DNA from: Argentina anserina
Taxonomy: Eukaryota > Streptophyta > Magnoliopsida > Rosales > Rosaceae
Direction of reading: 5' to 3'
Length of the DNA stretch: 64,000 bases
Assembly (NCBI RefSeq): GCF_933775445.1
Contig: NC_065876.1
Location: 2,294,001-2,358,000, forward strand
Position 1 is the first letter of the stretch. The number at the start of each line of letters is the position of its first letter. Made by a program: the position numbers and the translations under genes. This document shows, piece after piece, positions 24,201-34,278 of this stretch. A model generated the notes under the pieces. The model was not told the DNA's origin and made no database searches. It saw only the letters and a list, made by a program, of their open reading frames with translations.

Positions 24201-27200
24201 TGAACATTCTAAAAATCGACTTTGATGATTCGGTTCGAAGTGACTCTGTTACTTGTGGCTTTGTTATTCGCGACTGCAATGCAAGGCCACTGCTTGCAGC
24301 AACTAGAAATGTTGGGAAGACGATAGTACCGGTGGCTGAAGCTGTAGCCCTTAGAGATAGCCTTATCATTGCAAAAGATAGAGGTTACCGCAATCTGAAG
24401 GTCGAAGGTGATTCAAAACTCGTAATTAATGCAATCAATAGTGTTTTGGAGTTCCGTGGCGCCTATTTAGCATTGTTGAAGACATAAGAACTCTAGCTGC
24501 AAGTTCATGTTTATAGGGAAGAAGACTTTGTTGCTGATGTTGTAGCAAATCTTGGTGATTCTCATTGGCAAGGGACTAGTTAGTTGGATGGGGTTCCTAA
24601 TGAGGCTTCTAATTCCTTATTATTTGATATTGTACAATGTGGATGCCCTAGAGGCTCCTCGATTTAATGCATTTATTTTCGTATTAAAATAACACTCAAT
24701 CTATCCTATATATAGTTTAGTGTTGTAACCTTATTTTTCATCAAGAAGAAAAATAAAAAAAGCTTTTGTGAGTTTTGTGTTCAGTTTTTTCAACATGGTA
24801 TCAAAGCAGGTGTTCATTGCCTGTCTTTTTTTTGTCAATTTTTTTTCCGATGTTGGAGAAAGTCCACACTACCAGAAAATAGCATTTAGACCACAACAAC
24901 AAACTTCGTTCGTCACCTAAAAGATTATAAGACGACGAAAACAAAATCGTCAGTTTAGTGAATAAATTCGTCATCTAGGTGAAACTTAGATGACAAAATC
25001 CACTTTTGTCGTCTTAGCTGTACATTTTAAATGACGAAATATGATATCGTCATCTAAGATGTGACCTAGTCCGCAAACAACTATATTGTCGTCTTAGCAC
25101 AGAACTTAGATGATGTATTTTGATTTTGTCGTCTAAGAAATTGTAAGGTGACGAACACATCGATTTAGATGACGAAATTTTGTGTCGTCTAAGTAAAAGT
25201 TTGACTTTATAATCTGGATCTATTTCCAGATCGATAGAAACATAGAAAAAACATAAAAAAACTGCTGCTATGAACAATTGTTGCCCGGAAGGATTGATAG
25301 CAGAGTCATACAATATTTCTCCACCTTTGTACAAACTCGAGGCTCTCATTCTATGCTGGTAAGCTTCTCTAGAATCAACAGTTTCAAATTTGGTTTATTT
25401 TGGATTCTGGGATTCAAGATATGGGGCATTTGAGATTCGCGATTTAGATTGGAATGTTCATCTTTGTAGACCGATGCTAGCTGCCAAGATTTCGACTAGG
25501 GTTTACCATTTGGGGCTTTTGGGTTAGGGATTCGGGATTTTTCTAACTCGATATTGTGGTTTACGATTTGGGGGTTCTTCTTATTGGGTTATAGACTTGT
25601 TATGTAAAATCTAGCCGGAATGTTATGCTTATTGATTTTTCTAGCACTCTTATGTTTTGCTAAATGATTTATTTTCCTCCTTTTGTTTTGATTTCGCTTG
25701 GAATTTTTTTGCGGTGACTTGGGTTTTGAGTATGTATTGGCAGAAGCCGAGGAGATTAAGATGACGGCTGATTGGGAAGTTGAGGTGGACTAGTTTGTTG
25801 CAAAAACTAGAGCAAATCAAATGAAGAGTGGAAGGGGAAGACAGTTGTGTATTCAGATTTGAATCACATTGTTGTGAGAATCTCGCCCAAGTATGTAGCT
25901 GATTTTATTCTCACATTGACAATGTCTTCTCAACGTAAGTTTTGTTTTGTTTTGTCCAGTCTCCAAGTATGTTCTTCTTTGCTCATCAATTCAGATTCAC
26001 ATTTCATGCAACATCATCTCAGACTTGGGTTTCTTGGTTCTTTGGTGTGCAATGTCGACTCAGTTTGGTTATGTGGTTTCCCTCGATCTAACTTAAGGGG
26101 GAGAATTAGAGCATTAAGGTGTTTATGAGCTGCATGATTATTTAGGGGATGCAAGCAAAGTTGTAGACCCTTCATAGAAATAGAGTTGTTGACTCTTCAT
26201 GAATGGGGGAAAAGACATCATCACTTCAGGGAAATTCTTCAGCAACATCATCAAGTTCGCTTCAGGGAAAGCCAACTTTGCCCATCATTCTCCATTCTTA
26301 TTTCATTCGAAGAGATATCTTTCTAATTCCTGAACTTCATCTCTTCAGGTTATCATTTTATAAATCTATACCATATATGTATCCGTAGACTTCATATTGA
26401 AATATTTTCATTTAATATTTCAAGTTTCATAATCAATAAGATTTCATTCCATATTGATAAATTTTAAATACACACTCTTAAATACTTAATACACATCTAA
26501 TACTCAATACACCACTCATTTTATTTCTTATTCTAATTTTATACTACATACACAACCTAAAGTGCCTAAAATACCCTTAACTTAATTTCATGTGATTGTT
26601 TGTATTAATAGATTTCAAATAATTAGTATGTACTAAGATATATTGAAATTTTCTTGAGGTCTATATATTTATTATTAAGAAATTCTTACATATGGTTTTT
26701 CTTTGAATCCTATTTTTCATCTTCATCGTCAACTTTTGTTATTGAAGAGAAAAAATGTAATTTAATTAAATGAGAAGTTCATAATGTCTTGATATAAATT
26801 ACCTTGGTTACAACTTCGAAATTATGAATTTTTTTAGAAAAAAATAAATAAATGAATTGGTAATCAGTTTTTGTCCATTTAATTTCCTTATCTGATGGGT
26901 AATATCTTTTCTTGAAAAAACTTACATAAATATAGTTTCTGAAAATAAGCTGTCATCTTTAACATTTTAATAATATATATTTTCATAATTAGTGGTATGT
27001 TTTGGTCATTTCTCATAGGTAAGAGAATTTCATTTGAAATCTGAAAAATATAGATGTGTATTAAGTAATTACCGGTGTGTATATAAAACTTCTCTTTCAT
27101 ATTTTTTTTTTTATTTTCATTCCATATTCCATATCATATAATCATAACATCTCACCCCATATTTCATTTCAAGCCTCTCCTTTATATTTCATTTTCCTCA

Positions 27201-28479
27201 TCATTATCTCTGAGTTGTTTAGCAAGTTTGTCTCAAGGAAAAGTATTGAAGTATATAGAGCATTCGTCAAATACATTCGATGTCGTTCGCTGCCCTTGGT
27301 GACGTGTAGTTCTTATAACTGCTGGTTAAAGCTGTTTATATTTATATCTTACGTGCATACATCACTTTACTTGTATGTTTTTGTTGTCCGTGGATAGAGA
27401 TTAGACTAGTCTTTATATAGTTTGTTGACTTACTGGACGATAGTCATGTGCCCTTATAAGAAATATGGGTGATGAAATATGTTTCAACACTCAATATATA
27501 TATATATATATACACTAGTGTTGTAACTTTATTTTTTATCAAAGAGAAAACCAGGGGACCAGTAGATGAGTAGGTGGCATGGACACTTAAGAGATTAGTT
27601 GTAGTAAGATACCGTTATATGACTGAAGCAACCGCCCATCTCTTCCAGAATGAATACCAACTTGAGGTTTTCTCCGGCGCTCATTGTGTCCGGCAAGGCG
27701 TTTGCGACAGCTGCGCTTACCATCATCAAATTCAGCCAGCAAATGGAACCTGGATAATCAAAAGCTTACATATTACAGCGGCTATAAGCCTCATGACATT
27801 AGTACTAACAGTTAAAAAGGTAACTTACTCATATTTAGATATTTCAAGTTAAACAAGGCAAAATTTACTTTCAGAAACTGAAACACGATAAGGTTCAGGA
27901 TAGATGAAACCTGACCAACCTGCTACATTGCTGACAAAACCTTTGTTCTATGCCTTTAACAATGACTTTGGAGGACTTCGAGTGAGCCTCACAAACTTTA
28001 TGCCTCTTGTGGTAGTCCTTGGAGGAGCTGAGGTCCTTGTTGCAGCCATGAACCTGGCAATGAGCAGTCTGGGAGTGTACTCCTGATACCTTCATTCTCT
28101 TTGAAGGTGTAGATGACTCGGATGAAGAAAAAAATGAAGCTCCTTTCAATGACTTAAAAGTATAAGCATCTAGTTTTAAATCAAAGAGTGAAGAATCCCT
28201 GCTGTTGGATTCAACAATAGAGCTTGAAAGCTTTGAAGAGGATTCGTCTTCCCCAAAAAATGAATTTAGGGAACCCATACTTGTTGTACTTCTTGGTAAA
28301 TGTCTCCCCAACATTTCTGGCAAACCCAATTCCCCAAAACCTTGACTTTCACAAGTACATGGGATTTTCGAATCACAACCCATCAAAGCACTTCTAGTTC
28401 TAGCAAGAGAATCAGTATGAGAAACTGTTTCATCAGTTACAAAACCCTTCCCTTCAGAAGTACAGCTCCAAGACTCCAT
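21230..28479 (-). CDS. SPL6: SPL6-like SBP-box transcription factor, C-terminus cut by LTR
   Basis: Exons are 28479-27920, 27749-27613 and 21987-21230, giving 484 residues. The start is MESWSC; an ATG 17 codons upstream in the same frame is less like the family. The SBP domain spans about 141-216 and is split by intron 1 at the usual place after QQCSR. Zinc ligands are Cys141, Cys146, Cys163, His166 and Cys182, Cys185, His189, Cys201, and a basic nuclear signal [17 protein letters not shown] lies at 198-214. The third exon carries a miR156/157 site ([13 protein letters not shown]) and a [13 protein letters not shown] block typical of SPL6. SBP proteins bind GTAC cores. Intron 2 is 5,625 bp because of nested transposons. 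The exon now ends at a TGA made by an inserted LTR, and the native tail lies at 19778-19692. A 5' UTR intron is possible but unproven. Confidence 0.88.
21557..21576 (-). promoter_or_regulatory. miR156/miR157 target site
   Basis: The plus strand here reads like mature miR156/157: TGACAGAAGA then GAGAGAGCGC. Against miR156 I count two differences, and against miR157 also two (positions differ). It lies in the third exon and encodes ALSLLS, the codons that carry the site in other SPL genes. Cleavage or translational control by miR156 is the established mode for this class. Confidence 0.88.
22786..23610. mobile_element. MULE-type non-autonomous transposon with 9-bp TSD
   Basis: The element is 22795-23601 (807 bp), flanked on both sides by TTTATATTT. 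Its ends are inverted repeats of roughly 180 bp starting GAGTTTTTTTCACCAACAG. The sister LTR at about 27330 keeps the uninterrupted site with a single TTTATATTT, so insertion and 9-bp duplication are directly visible. Nine-base duplications with long inverted repeats are the signature of Mutator-like elements. No transposase frame is inside. Confidence 0.85.
23753..24708 (+). mobile_element. 5'-truncated LINE (zf-RVT and RNase H-like remnants) with 18-bp TSD
   Basis: The insert is 23771-24690, flanked by 18-base direct repeats beginning AACACTCAAT (17 of 18 identical). It starts inside the reverse transcriptase C-terminal zinc-binding region ([20 protein letters not shown] at about 23815) and continues with an RNase H-like frame at 24146-24487 ([40 protein letters not shown]), with stops in between. 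This is the 3' end of a plant L1-type element. The long duplication and 5' truncation fit target-primed reverse transcription. Confidence 0.8.
24796..24807 (+). promoter_or_regulatory. Primer binding site-like sequence of the degenerate Copia
   Basis: TGGTATCAAAGC differs by one base from the initiator tRNA-Met complement commonly used by plant Copia elements, and sits three bases after the LTR end. Confidence 0.55.
24867..25195. mobile_element. CACTA (En/Spm-like) terminal remnant
   Basis: The segment begins CACTACCAGAAAAT, a CACTA-family terminus, and is followed by many copies of GTCGTCTTAG, GTCATCTAAG and GATGACGAAAT in both orientations, the usual subterminal repeats. The opposite terminus was not found, so it is a one-ended remnant. 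It sits inside the degenerate Copia element. Confidence 0.6.
25196..27246. other. Interior of degenerate Copia region in SPL6-like intron 2
   Basis: AT-rich sequence with no readable gag or pol. A polypurine run, AAGGGGGAGAA, near 26095 resembles a Copia polypurine tract but is not directly followed by LTR sequence. The rest is unclassified. Confidence 0.35.
27247..27550 (+). repeat. Second (3') LTR copy of the degenerate Copia
   Basis: Matches the blocks of 22678-24792 with several small indels. It retains the empty target site of the MULE and only one AACACTCAAT, proving that both inserts in the first LTR came later. Its own 3' end fades near 27550, about 60 bp from SBP exon 2. Confidence 0.6.
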
Positions 28480-29340
28480 CAAATGTAAAAGAACTAATCT
28501 TGAGTAGATTACAACTAAACCCAAGCTCAATCCAAACTTTTTACTTCACCCCTGGAGAAACTTCTATTGATCATCAGTGAAAATCCCACAAGAGTCCACC
28601 TTTACTCAGACATGGATAAGGAACTACAGAGAGTTTACTTCATAAAGCTCCAAATTCTAAGAAACCAAACAGGGGAAAATCAGAATTAGTACCATATTCC
28701 TGAAAAATATACCTAAACAAATAAATTTCTTGAACACTGAACCCCACGTGAATTAAATCATGAAACAAGGATAGTAAACATGCTCAATGTAAAGCAAAGA
28801 CTCAATGATAAAACTATTTCAGTGAAAGAGAATAACAGAGATGAAGATATAACTTGCCCAAAATAGAGAGACAGAGAGATCACTTTACCAGTGTAAAGGT
28901 GGGATAGTGGGTATAAAATGGTGCGGTATGATGGGGTTGAGACAGGAGCACCTGCCTTCTATAGGAATTTAGTGTGGAAGAGGTTGCTGTTGCAAACTTG
29001 CTACTTAGAGAGAGAGAGAGAGAGAGAGAGTTTTAGACCATTTAAGAAAGTATGCAACTTTATTCAAATCAGCAGGACAAAGAACTGTTAAAGTTTGATG
29101 GGAAAGGAGGCTTCACTATCTTTCCGACTTTCCATTTGTTTAGCAGGCTAGGACCATATTCGGAAAAAAAAAACTAGCTAGGACCAAAATAACTACTATT
29201 TCCCACACTATAATGAAGACCCTGACTCCCGTTCACCTAACCTAACCAAGGAAGATTTGGACGATTATCACACGATCAGTATACTTTTAATCAAACTAAA
29301 ACACATTATCTTATACTAGAAACAAAACACTCACACACTG
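28480..29340 (-). promoter_or_regulatory. Upstream region of the SPL6-like gene
   Basis: No coding region. The stretch should contain the promoter and leader. It includes a 24-bp GA microsatellite at 29007-29030, which reads as CT on the gene strand, a pattern common in plant leaders. A possible leader splice acceptor (TTTCTCCAG) lies near 28551 on the minus strand. Confidence 0.4.
29007..29030. repeat. (GA)12 microsatellite
   Basis: Twelve AG dinucleotides, reading CT on the strand of the SPL6-like gene. Confidence 0.85.
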
Positions 29341-29960
29341 ATGATAGCAGCTTTGCAGCATGGGGTGGAAGACTTGTCGGAGGGAGTCTGGAAGCCTTTT
29401 GCAGTTCTATCTGAGGTGATTTCATTATGTTTAGGTTTAGGGTGTTTTTCGGGAAACACATGGTGTAGCTAATAGTCTTGCTAACCTTACTAGTTCTAAT
29501 TCTCTAAATGATGTTTGGTTTGATGAGGTATCAGGGCTAGTCTGCTCTTGGCAGCGCATTAAGGGTTAGATGATTTTATACTTTAAAGTGATTGTTCACT
29601 AATGGTAGCAACTATGCAACATGGGGCAGAAGACTTGTCGGAGTCTGGAAGGCTTTTGGAGGACTGTAAGTTCTATTTGAGGTCCTTTTATTTTGTTCAG
29701 GTTTCACATGTCTTTCAGGAAGTAAATAGTGTAGCTAATAGGCTTACTCACCTTATTAGTTCTAATTATCTAGATAATGTTTGATTTAATGAGACATCTA
29801 CTATTATTCAGGATGTTTTCTTTGAGAATTGTAGTAGTTCTTTGGGTTGAGGCACTATGTCCCCCCCTCCTCCCCGTTGCAAAACTCTTTCAATTTATTA
29901 ATAAACAGAACTGAACGTGGAGCTGAGTCTCCCAGTTAGACTGGGTTCTAAACCCCGTTT
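29341..29960 (+). mobile_element. Two LINE RNase H-like 3' fragments in tandem
   Basis: Copies at about 29341-29575 and 29596-29960 share blocks such as GCATGGGG..GAAGACTTGTCGGAG and GTGTAGCTAATAG. The second encodes an RNase H-domain tail (60 codons from 29602: SGRLLEDCKFYLRSFYFVQV, then SVANRLTHL) typical of plant L1 elements. Both are broken by stops. They may be two truncated insertions or a local duplication. Confidence 0.6.
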
Positions 29961-30462
29961 AAAAAAAATACACACACTTTGTGTGTAATTATTTTTTTTA
30001 AAATATATTATTAAAGAAAGGGATGTGCAATTAAATTGTTTTTAAATATTATTAAAGAGGGATTTTAGGAGAAAAAAATTTAGAATTGATTTTTACATTA
30101 TTTTATTTATTACTACATTATCCTTTGTTATTAAAATTAAAATATAGTTTATGGTGTAAGGGCTCTATCGTGATTTCACACCCATTTTAGTTAACAAAAT
30201 GGATTCATGTTATAAGAGTATAAATTATCTACTCATTTTTAATTGCTATAGATAAATTCTACCCCATAACCAGACCTCAATTGTCCCAAAAGTCATGTCT
30301 TCTCCTCTTCTCATTCCCTACTCTTCCCAAGTTTCATCAAATTTGCAGAAAACCAGACATAATCATCCAGTCGGAGATGGAACTCGACGTCGGAAGCCGA
30401 CGACTTAGAATCTCCCAATCTCCTCGTCTATGTCCTCTCCTTCTCATATTCAAATTTTATCA
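29961..30462. other. AT-rich sequence, no gene seen
   Basis: An 81-codon plus frame at 30281-30526 runs into the tandem repeat and has no recognised domain. Confidence 0.4.
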
Positions 30463-31083
30463 TAAAATTTATAACATATGTTTTGGAAACCCAGAGGATT
30501 CGCCGGATATAGTGGACCACACTTAGCTCTCCACCCTCCAACAATGGTCTATTAAGACGAACCAAGCTGTGTTGGAGTTAAAAGAGAAATTTTTAAATCC
30601 AAATGTATTGATTGTGTTAAATCAAAGAGGAAACAATCATGGAGACTTAGATTATGATCATACTTTTTTGTGAGAAGAGAGGAGAAGAAGGAGATTGAGA
30701 TAAAATAGTGAATTTTCAAATAATTTAGGGTGAATTCAACAAACAGTACCCCAATTATTAGTTATTTTAACTTTTAATACCTCACATTAATAAAATTTAT
30801 AACATATATTTTGGAAACCCAGAGGATTCGACGGATATGGTGGCTGCTGACCACACGTAGCTCTCCACCCTCCAACAATGCTCTTAAGCCAAAGGTATTG
30901 ATCGTGTTAAATCAAAGAGGAAACACTCATGGAGACTTAGATTATGATCATACTTTTTTGTGAGAAGAGAGGAGGAGAAGGAGATTGAGATAAAATAGTG
31001 AATTTTCAAATAATTTAGGGTGAATTCAATAAACAGTACTTCAATTATTAGTCATTTTAACTTTTAGTATCTCACATTAAAAA
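30463..31083. repeat. Tandem duplication, two units of about 300-330 bp
   Basis: Unit 1 (30463-30789) and unit 2 (30791-31083) share ATAAAATTTATAACATAT, GGAAACCCAGAGGATTCG and AGAAGGAGATTGAGATAAAA, with small indels. Both units end with the first 60-odd bases of the MULE inverted repeat that starts at 31018. Confidence 0.8.
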
Positions 31084-31724
31084 ACTAGTGCATTGATACC
31101 TAAAATTTATATTTCATGCTAATTTTAGTTCATTCCGTCAATTAACATTGTTAGTGGTTTTATTTCTCATCAATTTGTAAGGGCATTTTCATCACTTTAT
31201 TTCTCATTGATTTCACTTAGTTTATAACCAATATTTTCTACCATTCAAACCAATTGTTATATATGCATTTTCTTTTGCTTTTGAAATATTTAAATGCCTA
31301 TGATAGAGTTTTGAACATATTATTATAACAATATGGTTGTTGGTTAATGGACATATGCAATATGAAATATATGCTAATTTATTTTGTAATTGCGAACTTT
31401 AACCTGTTTGTAATAGTTGTGGTATATGAATTATGCTTATTAATTTTCAAATAAAATGATATAAATTAATCAATTTCTTTTTTTTAATAGAAGTTGAAAT
31501 TGAAGATAAATGAAAAATGAAATCAGAAGAAAATAAAATGACGAAAATGCCCCTACAAATTAGTGAGAGGTGAAGCTACTAAAGATGTTAATTGACGGAA
31601 TAAACTAAAATTAGACTGAAATAGAAACTTAAAATACAAATACGATAGTTTTCAAATATGAGGTATTAAAAATTAAAATAAGTAATAATTAAAAGACTGT
31701 TGGATAGATTCTCTCAATAATCTA
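31009..31724. mobile_element. Second MULE-type element with 9-bp TSD
   Basis: The element is 31018-31715 (698 bp), bounded by AATAATTTA and AATAATCTA (8 of 9 identical). Inverted ends of about 170 bp are visible: the left TTAGTTCATTCCGTCAATTA matches the reverse complement of TAATTGACGGAATAAACTAA on the right, and GTAAGGGCATTTTCATCACTTT pairs with the right-hand GACGAAAATGCCCCTAC. No transposase frame. Confidence 0.75.
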
Positions 31725-32070
31725 ACCTCCTCATTTCTCAGCCCTTGGCTTAGAAGTATGCTTATCATGGTAGTTGTCCAAATCTAAAACGGTTGTGAAG
31801 ACCGTATGATACAGACTTAATTAAAAGGAATTACACAGCAAACGTCCATGATTATTTAACAGAGGAGAATAATCTGAGGTAGCAGTCACACCGATATTCA
31901 ATTAGAAACTTAAACATGAAACACAAAGTACCAGAAGTGTTTATCAATAAGAATTTGTATGGAAAGAAGAAGCATGGCGTGGGTTGGAACAATGACCTCC
32001 CCTAGCTTGCACCAAAAACCAACAGCCATGCAAATAAATTTGGTAAGAGCAATTATAGAGTGACAGACTT
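31725..32070. other. No gene seen
   Basis: AT-rich sequence between the MULE and the 240-bp duplication, without recognised features. Confidence 0.4.
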
Positions 32071-32546
32071 AACAGTGCATGATGCCCCATAGGTCAATCC
32101 TCAGTCAACAATATCTAGCTATCACACTGTATATTTTGATGCTGGGATCTTGAAAGCTTGGCCCCAGAAATACCAAATATTTCTGAAAACCTCCCCCTGA
32201 TTCGTCTGTTTGTTTTTACCTCGAAGTCTGTTATCTTCAGGAACTCATCATGGCGAGTAGCTACGTGGAGATGAGTGTGGGGGTGTAGCAATGAAGACTT
32301 TAAAGACATACGTAACAGTGCATGATGCCCCACAGGTCAATCCTCAGTCAACAATATCTAGCTATCACACTGTACATTTTGATGCTGGGATCTTGAAAGC
32401 TTGGCCCCAGAAATACCAAATTTTTCTGAATACCTCCCCCTGATTCGTCTGTTTGTTTTTACCTCGAAGTATGTTATCTTCTGGAACTCATCATGGCGGG
32501 TAGCTATGTGAAGATGAGTGTGGGGGGTGTAGCAATGAAGACTTTC
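32071..32546. repeat. Tandem duplication of a 240-bp unit
   Basis: Units 32071-32302 and 32311-32546 are nearly identical, both starting AACAGTGCATGATGCCCCA and ending GTAGCAATGAAGACTTT, with roughly ten differences by eye. On the minus strand each unit is open for 55-60 codons and encodes nearly the same peptide (HDEFLKITDFEVKTNRRIRG / HDEFQKITYFEVKTNRRIRG). I do not recognise that peptide, so it may be a gene exon or TE-derived. Confidence 0.8.
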
Positions 32547-33797
32547 AACCCTTCTTGTTTTTCTTGACAATGGATGGTCAGTATTTCGCTAGTTTGATTG
32601 AGGATGCATCCGAGCTAGTTTCTCCTAAAACCAATCAATCACTTTGTCCTTGTAATTGGAATTCTAACTTGAGATGGCAAGGGAAGACGAAGACTAGACC
32701 CTCATATTTTTGCAGTTTGGCTAATCTTTTAGCTTTCAACGACTTATCCTTTACAACCCAAATTCCATGTTTGAAGTCTAATTAAGAAATGTATGAAAGC
32801 ATGCATGCATGATGGTCCTTGAATTGTTAATCCTGACATGTTTGTACTAATCGACCTGTAAAGTTCTCTACCATATATATACAATAAACTTGGAATTCCT
32901 TCAACTTAGATCGACTTTTGGACGTTGTTTAGCCACTCATTGGAACTAATCCATCATTTCAATGCATATATCTGTACTCGCATCTACCTAATTTACAAGT
33001 GCTGTGCGAAAATCGTTACAAATACCCTTGTTTTCTTTTCCTGTTTTCAATTAAAACAAACAAGACAATCACCTGAAATAGACGGCAGAAAATACTAAAG
33101 AGCACAAAGATTTAACTACTCCAACTAAGATCGAGTAAGAAAGCCTTGTTCAAAAGGGAAAAACGAATGCAGAAGGAAGTAGCTAGCTAAGTAAGTACGT
33201 ATTAAGTACTAACTTCATCAATATCATATCTTTGCAAGAAACTATGAAGATTCCGAAGATGTGGTGTTGCATATATATACATACAGTTGGTGCAATACAT
33301 GCAAGTGGTCCTTCGAAATTCAATTTGAAAATAATCATACAGCGGGCAAAATAATGCTGGATCTTAAAACCTTGCATGAATGCGAAACGAGTGAGATGTT
33401 GAGATAGAAACATGAATAGAAACGACAATGAATTTCGAATGCTTGTTCACGTGCCTTAATCAAAGAGAGGTTTTGATTCAAAAAACTGTAGATTGAGCAA
33501 ACCAGGTAGGGAATCGAAGGGGCCATAGCAACCGAAACGTTGATTGTGGAAGTGATGGAACAGAAACAAACATCAGAGGACATTTTAACTGTAGCAATTC
33601 ATACCTACCTAATTACTGTAAGTCCGGCCAGTTTTCCTTCGAAGAAAGTTGTTCCCCACCCAACCACACATGGATAGAGTGGCCCGCTAACTTTTTCAAG
33701 GCTTCGTTCTGTAGTCTTCAATGGTTTTTCACATTATTCCTTTTTGTTTTCCCCAATTCCCGAGTTAGGGTTAGGAATGCTATGAGCTAGGTTGCAA
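32547..33797. other. Unassigned region
   Basis: Frames at 32555-32785 (+) and 33183-33583 (-) have no domain I recognise. Nothing else can be supported. Confidence 0.35.
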
Positions 33798-34278
33798 GGA
33801 CACGACATTGTAGTGGCATATCGCGTGTCTGACACGGACACGCACCAATTCATAATAAAAGTGAAAGTTCTTATGGTGAGAATCGAACCTTGGTCATCCA
33901 AGGCACTCAATAACTCCTCAACCATTCCAACAGATTCAGTTTTTGTTATATTTATGCACACTTTAATATATATATAAGGAGATAAACTCGTGATAAAAAT
34001 AAAAATGCTTGTGGTATAGTGAGATTCGAACCTTGGTTATCCAAGGTACTTATCAAGTTCTTAGCCATTCTAACAAGTTATGTTTTCATCATTTTAATAC
34101 ACACTTTGACATATATATATATATCTAAAATTCTAAATACTTTCAAATTTATAAAATATTTTTTTAATATATATATAAATTAAAATAATATTTAATTAAC
34201 GTGTCCACCACGTGTCCGTGTTCAAAAAAAATTATATATGCCGTGTCTACGTATCGAATCGTGTCCGTGTCCGTGCTA
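33798..34278. repeat. Repeat with GTGTCCGTG-rich inverted ends, probable MITE
   Basis: The left end is rich in GGACACG and GACACGGACACGC, and the right end in CGTGTCCGTGTCCGTGCTA, its rough inverse. Inside, GAATCGAACCTTGGTCATCCAAGG recurs in slightly changed form near 34025. This looks like a non-autonomous DNA element, but terminal duplications were not resolved. Confidence 0.4.

Larger units (their letters stand above)
22678..24792 (+). mobile_element. Degenerate Copia 5' LTR, split by a MULE and a LINE
   Basis: LTR sequence is present in three blocks, 22678-22794, 23611-23770 and 24709-24792, and matches the copy at 27247-27550. It begins TGAAGTATATAGAGC and ends TTTTTTCA, and three bases later comes TGGTATCAAAGC (24796-24807), close to the initiator-tRNA-Met primer binding site of Copia elements. 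The element lies inside intron 2 of the SPL6-like gene, on the opposite strand. Confidence 0.6.

Noticed and set aside
24146..24487. Stand-alone RNase H-like host gene
   Set aside because: It lies inside the insert bounded by the 18-bp duplication and follows a reverse transcriptase zinc-binding remnant, so it belongs to the LINE.
25050..25349. 99-codon minus-strand frame
   Set aside because: It overlaps the CACTA subterminal repeats and has no domain.
27895..28530. Using the upstream ATG (28530) as start of the SPL6-like protein
   Set aside because: The extra 17 residues are hydrophobic and unlike SPL6 N-termini, which begin MxSWS; the second ATG was preferred.
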